Shown piece after piece: positions 52,900 through 60,911 of a DNA stretch of 64,000 nucleotides. The translations under genes were made by a program, and so were the position numbers. Source of the stretch: SCBR16-9 sp964537975. Its GTDB lineage: Bacteria; Hydrogenedentota; Hydrogenedentia; Hydrogenedentales; SCBR16-9. A model generated the notes under the pieces. It saw nothing but the letters and a program-made list of their open reading frames with translations, was not told the origin of the DNA and did not search any database. Every line of letters starts with the position of its first letter. The first letter of the stretch is position 1. The DNA lies in contig CAZIDP010000021.1 in NCBI GenBank assembly GCA_964537975.1, positions 6,079-70,078 of the forward strand. Direction: 5' to 3'.

Positions 52900-52928
52900 A
52901 TTCTATCATAATGAACTTACCGTGTCAA
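52900..52928 (-). promoter_or_regulatory. groEL: groEL promoter
   Basis: On the minus strand TTGACA (52923-52928) and TAGAAT (52900-52905) are 17 bases apart. The transcription start should fall at about 52893, next to CIRCE. This is a strong vegetative promoter. Confidence 0.88.
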
Positions 52929-53023
52929 GCAGTTTTATGAACAATACTTGACGATAATGCGCTATATCATGATGAAGTGACTCAAAAACAGAACTGGTTC
53001 AGTTCAGCCCTGACAAATAATGA

Positions 53024-53061
53024 CCGGGGCGTATGTTGCCTTGTGGTTTGATACGCCCCGG
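53024..53061 (-). terminator. Hairpin after the E1 gene
   Basis: On the minus strand CCGGGGCGTAT (53051-53061) is perfectly complementary to ATACGCCCCGG (53024-53034) with a 16-base loop. It lies about 47 bases after the E1 stop. The following bases (TCATTATTTG) are only weakly T-rich, so it may be a terminator or an mRNA-stabilising hairpin. Confidence 0.6.
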
Positions 53062-53107
53062 CCAAGCACTACAGTAAGTAAATTATCATAATTACCTACT
53101 GTATAGT

Positions 53108-55639
53108 TTATTTAACACCATACTTCGACAAAGCTATCATTTCTTCTTCAGAACGTAACAACTGGGGTTGATATCCGGGTAGTGGCTTGATCTGCTGGTG
53201 GTAGGCATCCAGGAACCAGAAATCCTGCGGGAAGAAATCTTCTTCTTTCTCAGCAGGCGGCACGATCCAATTATGCGCGCCTAGCACGACCGGTGGAGCA
53301 TCCAGATAATCAAAGGCCATCTGGGTTACATTACCGGCTACTGTATGCAGGTAACTTCCACGCTCACAGGCGTCACTGGCAAGTATCAGCTTACCAGTCT
53401 TCTTCAGGGAATTGACCAGAATTTCATAATCGAACGGTACCAGACTACGGCCGTCAATCAGCTCCACAGAGATGCCATATTCTTTTTCCATCTTTTGGGC
53501 AGCATCCCAAGCACGATATAATGTGGCGCCGAAGGTGAGGATGGTCAGGTCTTTACCTTCTTTGACGACGTTGGGCAGACCGATAGGTACTCTGTAGTAA
53601 TCTTTCGGCACCCCACCTTTGTGGAAAATTTCGGTTTGTGATGAGTACAGGCGTTGACTCTCGAAAAAGACCACCGGATCCGAACCACTGAGGGCGGTGG
53701 CCAACATTCCTTTGGCATCGTACGGTGTGGCGGGGAAGACCACCTTCAGTCCCGGTATGTGGGCGCATAAGGCTGTCCAGTCCTGGGAGTGCTGGGCACC
53801 GTACTTATTGCCCACAGACACCCGCAATACTACTGGCATCTTGCAATAACCACCCGACATGGATTGCCATTTCGAAAGCTGGTTAAAAACTTCATCGCCA
53901 GCACGACCCAGGAAGTCACAGTACATGAGTTCGACGAGTGCCTTGCCGCCTTCCAGTGCGTAACCAACTGCGGTACCGACAATAGCGGCCTCAGAAATGG
54001 GTGAATTGAAAAGACGATGATAGGGCAACACTTCTGTTAAGCCTTGGTATACAGCAAAGGCACCACCCCAGTCACGATTTTCTTCGCCATATGCTACCAG
54101 TCGGTGATCATTGTAGAAATGATGAATAACCGTTTCAAACAGGGCCTCACCATAGGTGATTGCTTTGTTGCCCTTTAATACCTGGCCGTCTTCTGCGATC
54201 CCACTACGTGACTTTTTGTTAATGATTTTAAAACGTGGGCTTTCTTCCATAGGTGCCAGGACGTCGGTATCGTACTTTAGTCCGGGCAGTTCTTCTTCTA
54301 TCTCATTGGAATAAATGATCTGAGATACGCCCTGGTGCGGGGTCAAGACCATTCGAGGTGACAATTCCGGATCAATAGCCAGCTTACATGCCTTGGAGCA
54401 TTTGCGCACCGCGTATTCCTTGATAGCGTCGATGTCGTCCTGCTTTACGACGCCAGCTTCCAGCAGCTTGTCGCCAAATTCGACAATCGGGTCAACCTTT
54501 CGCCACATCTCAATTTCATCGCGCTCACGATAAGAGGACTGATCGCTGGGGGAGTGGCCGGTCTGGCGGTAGCATTGCACCTCAAGCAGGATTGGTCCAC
54601 GCCCTTCCTGTATCAGGCCCATCTTGCGTTTATAGGCGTCTGCAACACTCAAAGGATTGTTGCCGTCAACACATTCCGCATGCATGTTTTCAGGATTGAC
54701 ACCAGCTCCAACACGGGCAATGCGTTCAATCCCCATAGTTTCACCTATGGGCTGACCACCCATGCCATAGAAGTTGTTCATGAAGTTGAAGACAATTGGA
54801 AGACCGCCCTGATACTCTTTGTCCCATAACTTGTGGAATTGTGCCATGGAAGCAAAGCCAAGTGCTTCCCAGACAGGACCGCAACCCAACGAAGCATCTC
54901 CAATATTCGCTACGGTGATACCACCAGCTTTTTGAACCTTTTTGAATAATGCGGAGCCGGTCGCGATGTCGGCGCTGCCGCCCACCAGAGCATTGTTCGG
55001 GAAAATGCCGAATGGTGTGAAGAACACATGCATGGAGCCACCCATGCCTTTATTAAAGCCGGTTTCCTTGCCAAAAATTTCAGCAAGCAATCCAAACAGC
55101 AGGTAGTCAATACCGCGTTCTTCGTCTTCTGTGCTGCTGAATGGGTTACGGACACCTGCCTTCAAGACCGACCAGTCCGGATTATGATCTTCCACTATCT
55201 TTAATATAGTGCCATCAAAATAGGATTCCATCAAGGTTTGTAATGATGCACCTTGAAGTTCATCTACTGCGCGTAAGCCCTTGGCAATTACTTCACCATG
55301 GCTACGGTGACTTCCGAAGATGTGATCATTAACTTTCAGATGGAAACATTCACCGACAGCGGCTGCCTCCTGTCCTGTAGACAGATGCGCCGGGCCCAGG
55401 TGGTTGTAATCAATCCCCTGATAACTTTGAACTTTTTTGATGCTGTCAAGCATGCTTTCAAATTCACGAATCAAAACCATGTCTCGGAAAACCCGAACAA
55501 GTTTGCTGGCATTGATGTCGGAGTTATCTTTTAGTTCTTGTTTGATTGTTTTCTTATATACGTTGACCGGGATTGTACCCAGTTTTAAATTGTCACTTTT
55601 CCGGACATCTTCCGGAATAACCATTAATTGTTTAGCCAT
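53108..55639 (-). CDS. 2-oxoacid dehydrogenase E1, alpha and beta fused
   Basis: 843 residues. The N-terminal half (about 1-450) is the E1-alpha domain (thiamine diphosphate binding, with IGDASLGCGPVWEALGFA and YRQTGHSPSDQSSYR), the C-terminal half (about 490-843) the E1-beta domain (EENRDWGGAFAVYQGL, EAAIVGTAVGYALEGGKALVE, and a C-terminal transketolase domain with SLVPFDYE). It decarboxylates a 2-oxoacid (pyruvate or branched-chain type) and passes the acyl group to E2. Single-chain alpha-beta E1 is known in several phyla. Followed by E2 on the same strand upstream; E3 is not in the window. Substrate not determined. Confidence 0.88.
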   Translation of the reverse strand: MAKQLMVIPEDVRKSDNLKLGTIPVNVYKKTIKQELKDNSDINASKLVRVFRDMVLIREFESMLDSIKKVQSYQGIDYNHLGPAHLSTGQEAAAVGECFHLKVNDHIFGSHRSHGEVIAKGLRAVDELQGASLQTLMESYFDGTILKIVEDHNPDWSVLKAGVRNPFSSTEDEERGIDYLLFGLLAEIFGKETGFNKGMGGSMHVFFTPFGIFPNNALVGGSADIATGSALFKKVQKAGGITVANIGDASLGCGPVWEALGFASMAQFHKLWDKEYQGGLPIVFNFMNNFYGMGGQPIGETMGIERIARVGAGVNPENMHAECVDGNNPLSVADAYKRKMGLIQEGRGPILLEVQCYRQTGHSPSDQSSYRERDEIEMWRKVDPIVEFGDKLLEAGVVKQDDIDAIKEYAVRKCSKACKLAIDPELSPRMVLTPHQGVSQIIYSNEIEEELPGLKYDTDVLAPMEESPRFKIINKKSRSGIAEDGQVLKGNKAITYGEALFETVIHHFYNDHRLVAYGEENRDWGGAFAVYQGLTEVLPYHRLFNSPISEAAIVGTAVGYALEGGKALVELMYCDFLGRAGDEVFNQLSKWQSMSGGYCKMPVVLRVSVGNKYGAQHSQDWTALCAHIPGLKVVFPATPYDAKGMLATALSGSDPVVFFESQRLYSSQTEIFHKGGVPKDYYRVPIGLPNVVKEGKDLTILTFGATLYRAWDAAQKMEKEYGISVELIDGRSLVPFDYEILVNSLKKTGKLILASDACERGSYLHTVAGNVTQMAFDYLDAPPVVLGAHNWIVPPAEKEEDFFPQDFWFLDAYHQQIKPLPGYQPQLLRSEEEMIALSKYGVK

Positions 55640-55715
55640 TGTCCATTGACCTTTTTTGTTGCGCGTATCGACTTCGAGCCGCTGTTTTTGAATTTATCCC
55701 CTGAACCTGGTCTGC

Positions 55716-57095
55716 CTAGTAATCGGCATTCTCAAGTATCTCTTTCAAGCGGCCCAGGAACTGTGCCGCAACTGCACCATCGATGACCCTGTGATCACTC
55801 GACAAGGTTACTTTCATGATTGGTCGCACATGGATGCCCCCGTCAATGACAACAGGCCGGTCTTTGATTTGGCCGACTGCCAGTATGGCACTGTCCGGTT
55901 GATTGATAATGGCAGTAAAATGGTCCACGCCGAAGACGCCCAGATTCGATACGGTAAAGGTGTTGCCGGTGTAATCTTCCGGAGTCAACTTTCCAGTACG
56001 TGCTTTTTCAGCCAGTACCTTGCTTTCCCTGCTGATGTCCTGTAGCGATTTCTTCTGCATCTGCTTAATTACCGGCACAATAAGTCCAGTCGGCAAGGTC
56101 ACTGCAAAACCGATATTGATGTCTTGTAATTCTTCGATTGCATCGCCCAACCACCGGGAATTAACAACGGGGTAGTCCTGAATGGCACGAGCACATGCCC
56201 GCAGAACCAGCTCATTAAATGAAGGTTTGAAATCACCCAGTCCGGTGCGATATGCCATGGACTTTTTCATATCTACTTCAATTGTGATATAGAAATGGGG
56301 TGCACCAAACTTGCTCTCGATCATCCGCTGGGCAATGACCTTGCGCATCGGAGAAAGTGGTGTCACCTTGCCATCGCCGGAAGGCGCAATTGGCTGTATG
56401 GCCTGTTTTGGAACGGAAGCTGAAGTAGCAGGAACTGTGCCACCCTCAAGAGCTGAGGCGATGTCTTCTTTTACGACACGGCCACTGGGACCAGTACCTT
56501 CAACGGTTGTGAGGTCTATTCCGCCCATCTTTGCCATGCGACGCGCAGAAGGTGAGCTTGCAACAGCCTCTTGACCAGCCTCATAGGCCAACACATCGGC
56601 TTCAAGCACGCGACCGTGTGGGCCGCTACCATCCAGTTGCGTTAAATCTACATCATGCGAATCAGCAGTTTTTCGGGCACGCGGTGAGGCAAATCCTGAT
56701 GTTGTAGAAACTTTTGCAGTAGAACCAGATGACGCGACTTCAACCTCTGGTTCTGGAGCAACTTCTGTCTTGGCTTCTTCTACCTTTGGAGACTCTGCTT
56801 CTGCTGGTGCTGCACTTCCGCTCCCTGTAGCATATTGGGCGAGATCAGGAATTGCTTCTCCGGCATCACCGACCAATGCCACAACAGTGAAAACAGGGAC
56901 TTCTTCGTCTTCCTGCACCAGAATTTTACGAAGGGTACCTTCCTCTGCAGATTCATATTCGATTTCTGCCTTGTCAGTCTGAATGGTAAAAATAGGTTCA
57001 CCAACAGCAATGCTGTCACCTTCTTTTTTTAACCATTGCACAATGGAGGCCTCTTCCACCGATTGCCCCAACTGCGGCATTTTAATTTCTTTCAT
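55716..57095 (-). CDS. 2-oxoacid dehydrogenase E2 (acyltransferase) with two PSBDs
   Basis: 459 residues. One N-terminal lipoyl domain (lipoylated Lys42 in QTDKAEIE), an Ala/Pro/Glu-rich linker, then two peripheral-subunit-binding domains in tandem: about 135-170 (ASPRARKTADSHDVDL, GPHGRVLEADV) and about 180-216 (SPSARRMAKMGGIDL, GPSGRVVKEDI). The C-terminal acyltransferase domain has the catalytic SDHRVIDGAVAA near His435. Most E2 proteins have one such domain; duplication could help hold E1 and E3 together. Transcribed with the E1 gene 76 bases downstream. A long hairpin precedes it. Confidence 0.92.
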   Translation of the reverse strand: MKEIKMPQLGQSVEEASIVQWLKKEGDSIAVGEPIFTIQTDKAEIEYESAEEGTLRKILVQEDEEVPVFTVVALVGDAGEAIPDLAQYATGSGSAAPAEAESPKVEEAKTEVAPEPEVEVASSGSTAKVSTTSGFASPRARKTADSHDVDLTQLDGSGPHGRVLEADVLAYEAGQEAVASSPSARRMAKMGGIDLTTVEGTGPSGRVVKEDIASALEGGTVPATSASVPKQAIQPIAPSGDGKVTPLSPMRKVIAQRMIESKFGAPHFYITIEVDMKKSMAYRTGLGDFKPSFNELVLRACARAIQDYPVVNSRWLGDAIEELQDINIGFAVTLPTGLIVPVIKQMQKKSLQDISRESKVLAEKARTGKLTPEDYTGNTFTVSNLGVFGVDHFTAIINQPDSAILAVGQIKDRPVVIDGGIHVRPIMKVTLSSDHRVIDGAVAAQFLGRLKEILENADY

Positions 57096-57147
57096 ATTTG
57101 ATTCCTAAGTTCGAGTTGGAAACCGTGGGTGATGCTATTACCCAATT

Positions 57148-57188
57148 AGTCCGCGAAGTGTATTCGCATACACCATGTTTCGCGGACT
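57148..57188. promoter_or_regulatory. Long hairpin upstream of the E2-E1 operon
   Basis: AGTCCGCGAA (57148-57157) and TTCGCGGACT (57179-57188) are perfect complements. Between them GTGTAT-TCGC-ATACAC (57158-57173) forms a second perfect stem with a 4-base loop; only five bases (57174-57178) are unpaired. It starts about 50 bases upstream of the E2 start. No T-run follows on the minus strand, so it is not a plain terminator; a 5'-UTR regulatory hairpin or a REP-like element are possible. Confidence 0.5.
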
Positions 57189-57365
57189 GGACTGAAAACA
57201 GGATGCGTAGGCCGCACTGCTTGCCCATGGAGTATACGTATATATATAAACCGTTCCACCTCACCTGATCAGAATTTCGGTGTACGGAGTAAACCGCCGT
57301 AAGTAGTTCAAGACACAATTAGTACTTTGTACTGCTGTATAGGGGAAAATAAACTAAATAGAATC

Positions 57366-58178
57366 TCAGACTCGGTAAAGCGTAATTCCTTGACGTTCCA
57401 CCTCGCGGGCAAAACTGTCTTCCATTTCTCTGTCTGTAACAAGCACATCAACATCTTGCAATTTGCCTGCATTCACAAAAGAAATATTGCCCACTTTGCC
57501 GCTGTGCGCGAGCACAATGACTTCATGAGCCCGCTTTATAACCAGCTCCTTCGTGAATGCCTCCGCAGGGTCAGTTGTTGTCAACCCTTCTGCCAAGGTC
57601 AAACCCAGTGTGCCCATGAACGCTTTATCGATATTGAGTTCACTCAGAAGATGACGTGTCAGCGCGCCGACCATGGTCTGGCTCAATCGTCGAAGCTCAC
57701 CTCCTATAAGGATCAGTTTTGGTCCCCCACCTGCCAGCTCCCATGCTGCACGCAGGGAATTTGTCACAACAGTGATGTTACTGCGATCGCGTATCAGGCG
57801 TGTAAGCTCAAGTACTGTACTTCCACCATCAAGATATATCGTGTCACGTGATTCAATCAGGCTGGCAGCAAATTCTGCTATGCGGAATTTTTCCCGACGA
57901 GCGATAGATGCTTTGTCGTCAAACAGTGGTTCTTCAGCACGCTGCCCTTCCAGAACAGCACCCCCATGAATGCGCCGTACTTCTCCCAGACGTTCCAGCT
58001 CTTCCAGGTCTCTTCGTACGGTTGCCGGGGAGACCGACAACTGCATGCACAACTCGTCTACCCGCACGACATGGTTTTCATGTAAAATACCGCGTAAGCG
58101 GTCCAGTCGTTGCGGTGCAAGCTCTTTTTGTTTTTGAAGGGTTTGTGCCATGCCTGAATCTGTGATCAATGGTAGCAT
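57366..58178 (-). CDS. DeoR-family transcriptional repressor
   Basis: 270 residues. N-terminal DeoR helix-turn-helix (VVRVDELCMQLSVSPATVRRDLEELERLG, then RRIHGGA) and a C-terminal sugar-phosphate-sensing domain with the DGGSTVLELTRLI and VTNSLRAAWELA segments. Such regulators respond to phosphorylated sugars. It diverges from the SorE-like dehydrogenase gene, a possible target. The ATG at 58178 lacks a clear ribosome-binding site; the ATG at 58151 (MAQTL) is an alternative start. Confidence 0.9.
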   Translation of the reverse strand: MLPLITDSGMAQTLQKQKELAPQRLDRLRGILHENHVVRVDELCMQLSVSPATVRRDLEELERLGEVRRIHGGAVLEGQRAEEPLFDDKASIARREKFRIAEFAASLIESRDTIYLDGGSTVLELTRLIRDRSNITVVTNSLRAAWELAGGGPKLILIGGELRRLSQTMVGALTRHLLSELNIDKAFMGTLGLTLAEGLTTTDPAEAFTKELVIKRAHEVIVLAHSGKVGNISFVNAGKLQDVDVLVTDREMEDSFAREVERQGITLYRV

Positions 58179-58409
58179 CTTGAAAGTTTATGGTGGAATG
58201 TATTAGAATCATGCTCGCTTCAATCAAAAGCAATCATACCTGATTTATTTCACACATTGCAAGCATTCTGATTTTTCTGATAGTCCAAAGTAGTGTTCAC
58301 CGGAACCGGCAGAGGAGCGCCTCGGGCCTGTTTCGATAATTCTAATAAAAAGCAACAAACAACCCAAAACATGGGCCGATGCAACGGATCAGTAGCTTCG
58401 GCAGTATCC

Positions 58410-58425
58410 GAACGCCGCGGCGCTC
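58410..58425. promoter_or_regulatory. Palindrome before the dehydrogenase gene
   Basis: GAACGCCGCGGCGCTC is a 16-base palindrome with a single mismatched pair (core CGCCGCGGCG), 18 bases before the ATG at 58444, in the gap to the divergent DeoR-family gene. It could be an operator for that regulator or a hairpin close to the ribosome-binding site. Only one copy is seen. Confidence 0.35.
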
Positions 58426-58443
58426 AAAAATGAAAGGCAACCC

Positions 58444-59718
58444 ATGGAAAAAACGCTCGCATTACGTCTTTATGGTAAAAATGATGTCCGATTGGAAGAA
58501 TTTGAACTTCCGGAGATCAAGGACAACGAAATTCTGGCAGACGTATACAGCGACAGTATCTGCATGTCTACCTACAAAGTGTTACAGCAAGGTGAAGACC
58601 ATAAGCGTGTGCCACCGGGACTTGCAGAAAATCCCATAATCGTCGGGCATGAAATTTGTGGTCATATCCTCAAACTGGGAAAAAACTTTGAAGGTAAGTA
58701 CAAGATCGGCCAGAAATACAGTGTGCAACCTGCCATGAATTATCCGGGCAAAGAATGGCATGCGCCTGGTTATTCCTTCCCTTACTTCGGTGGCAACGCC
58801 ACCAAGGTGATCATTCCTCATGAAATCATGGACATGGACTGTCTGCTGACCTACGATGGTGAGGGCTATTTCATGGGTTCACTCGTGGAAGTGATGTCTT
58901 GTATCGTCGGTGGTTTCAATGTCCAATATCACTTTGAGCATGGCAGTTACCAACACGAGATGGGCATTGTTGAGGGAGGTGCTCTGGCGCTTCTCGGCGG
59001 TACCGGTCCGATGGGTCTTGGTGCTATTGATTATGCCATTCACGGTCCACGCAAACCCAAAACACTATTGGTCACAGACATCGATCAGGCTCGCCTTGAC
59101 CGTGCGGAGCATCTTTTCTCCAAAGAGGAAGCCCGGAAAAACGGGGTTGATGTGCATTACGTCAATACAAGCTCAGCAAGTAACCAGGACCTGATAGACC
59201 TGGCCGACGGTGTGGGGTACCATGATGCATTCGTTTTTGCGCCTGTACCGGCTCTGGTGGAACAAGCCAGTGACATCATGTGTGAAAATGGCTGTCTGAA
59301 TTTCTTTGCCGGTCCTACGAACACAGAGTTCAAGTCAACGATTAACTTCTATAAGGTACATTACGCAGCCCATCACGTTGCCGCGAACAGCGGTGGTAAC
59401 ACGGAAGACATGCGCATTGCGCTGAAGTATATGAGTGAAGGCAAGCTGAACCCAGCCATTATGATTACCCATGTTGGTGGTTTGGACAGCACTGCGGATA
59501 CGCTGGCCAATCTGCCCAATATCGGTGGTGGCAAAAAACTGGTTTACAACCACATCTCCCTGCCGATGACTGCTATCGATGACTTTGAATCATTGGGGAA
59601 AGACAATGAGTTGTTCCGGAATCTGGCGGAAATATGCGCACGTCATGATGGTTTGTGGTCTGTAGAAGCAGAGGATTATTTGCTCAACAACGCACCCAAG
59701 ATGCCCGGCGTGGAATAG
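58444..59718 (+). CDS. Zinc-dependent dehydrogenase, SorE-like (sorbose-1-phosphate reductase type)
   Basis: 424 residues, medium-chain dehydrogenase/reductase fold. The zinc-site regions are present as SICMSTYK and GHEICGHI, the Rossmann nucleotide-binding loop as LLGGTGPMGLGAID. The regions CMSTYKVLQQGEDHKRVP, NYPGKEWHAPGYSFPYFGG and MEVMSCIVGGF-like residues resemble L-sorbose-1-phosphate reductase (SorE), longer than ordinary alcohol dehydrogenases. It probably interconverts a sugar or sugar-phosphate alcohol and ketone using NAD(P)H. ATG with AAAGG 7 bases upstream. Divergent from the DeoR-family regulator. Confidence 0.78.
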   Translation: MEKTLALRLYGKNDVRLEEFELPEIKDNEILADVYSDSICMSTYKVLQQGEDHKRVPPGLAENPIIVGHEICGHILKLGKNFEGKYKIGQKYSVQPAMNYPGKEWHAPGYSFPYFGGNATKVIIPHEIMDMDCLLTYDGEGYFMGSLVEVMSCIVGGFNVQYHFEHGSYQHEMGIVEGGALALLGGTGPMGLGAIDYAIHGPRKPKTLLVTDIDQARLDRAEHLFSKEEARKNGVDVHYVNTSSASNQDLIDLADGVGYHDAFVFAPVPALVEQASDIMCENGCLNFFAGPTNTEFKSTINFYKVHYAAHHVAANSGGNTEDMRIALKYMSEGKLNPAIMITHVGGLDSTADTLANLPNIGGGKKLVYNHISLPMTAIDDFESLGKDNELFRNLAEICARHDGLWSVEAEDYLLNNAPKMPGVE

Positions 59719-59759
59719 AATAAACTACTAAGCAAATCATCAGAAAATTATCTGTCAGA

Positions 59760-59799
59760 AAAGAGCCTGGACCTGTCAAAGGATAAGTCCAGGCTCTTT
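59760..59799. terminator. Bidirectional terminator
   Basis: AAAGAGCCTGGAC (59760-59772) and GTCCAGGCTCTTT (59787-59799) are perfect complements with a 14-base loop; the A-start and T-end give a T-run on both strands. It separates the convergent dehydrogenase and aldo/keto reductase genes. Confidence 0.92.
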
Positions 59800-59843
59800 G
59801 TTGCTGCAAAAATTTCACTATTGAATTATTTGTACATCCTGTA

Positions 59844-60848
59844 TTATCCCTGAATGCGTGTCTTCATCCAGTTGTTCGAATTGTGAAAGTCCGCGACCGC
59901 ATTGCCGGGATGTACCAGCGCATCAAACAAGGGCCGGTCAGCATCGTCGAGTTGCATTTCCAGCACAGGCGTAAACTCCTTGAGATGCTCCAGGGTACGC
60001 GGGCCGATGATGGGCGATGTTACCGCGGGCTGGTCTTTCAACCACAATAACGCAAGCTGCCCGGCAGTCATGTTCCGCTCCTCCGCCATGGTCTTGATTC
60101 GCGCACCGATTTCCAGCCCGGCTTTGGAGAGCCGTTCATGAAACACACCACCGGCACGTTCCGCCCGTGAGCCTTCCGGTATACTTCCATCAGTTGGATA
60201 CCGACCGGCCAGCATGCCCATAGCCAGGGGAGACCAGGGCAGCACGGCCAGCCCATACTCCTGGCATAGTGGTATAAGCTCATTTTCTACCCGCCGATCA
60301 AGCAGGTTGTAGGGGGGCTGCTCACTCACGTAACGTGCCAGATTGTAGCGTTCGCTGGTTGCCAGAGCTTCCATCACTTTCCAGGCTGGATGGGTTGAAC
60401 AACCGGCATAACGAACTTTTCCTGCCCTGATGAGATCATCAAACGCACGCAAGGTTTCATCCTGTGGAATGTTCAATGCTGGACGATGCAACTGGTACAA
60501 ATCAATGTGGTCCGTTTGCAGTCGTTGTAAAGATGCTTCACAGGACTTGATGATGTGATAATACGAACCACCCTGATCGTTCGGGCCCGGCCCCATGGTA
60601 CCGTATACCTTCGTTGCCAGAATAACTTCATCCCGTTTGCCATTATCTTTAAGGCATTTGCCGACAATCCGTTCGCTTTCTCCTGCATTGTAGACATTGG
60701 CAGTATCAATGAAATTGAATCCGGCTTCCAGCGCATGGTTGATTATTTCGAATGAATCAATCTCCGTGGTCGGTCCACCAAAATTCATAGCACCCAGACA
60801 CAAGGGTGAAACCATTACACCAGTGCGGCCCAATTGTCGGTAATCCAT
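59844..60848 (-). CDS. Aldo/keto reductase
   Basis: 334 residues, (beta/alpha)8 NAD(P)H-dependent oxidoreductase. The catalytic tetrad is visible: Asp and Tyr in FIDTANVYNAG, Lys in ATKVYG, His in LYQLHRP; the C-terminal NADP-binding segment includes SPIIGPRTLEHL. ATG at 60848 chosen (AAGGAG 8 bases upstream); the GTG at 60857 is too close to it. Substrate unknown. Confidence 0.92.
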   Translation of the reverse strand: MDYRQLGRTGVMVSPLCLGAMNFGGPTTEIDSFEIINHALEAGFNFIDTANVYNAGESERIVGKCLKDNGKRDEVILATKVYGTMGPGPNDQGGSYYHIIKSCEASLQRLQTDHIDLYQLHRPALNIPQDETLRAFDDLIRAGKVRYAGCSTHPAWKVMEALATSERYNLARYVSEQPPYNLLDRRVENELIPLCQEYGLAVLPWSPLAMGMLAGRYPTDGSIPEGSRAERAGGVFHERLSKAGLEIGARIKTMAEERNMTAGQLALLWLKDQPAVTSPIIGPRTLEHLKEFTPVLEMQLDDADRPLFDALVHPGNAVADFHNSNNWMKTRIQG

Positions 60849-60911
60849 GTTTCTCACTCCTTATTGGGTTGATATTATTACTTCGTTTTTATGAAGCATT
60901 ATACTTTCGGA

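Noticed and set aside
58179..58443. Riboswitch upstream of the dehydrogenase
   Set aside because: Only short hairpins and one palindrome are visible; none matches a known riboswitch core.
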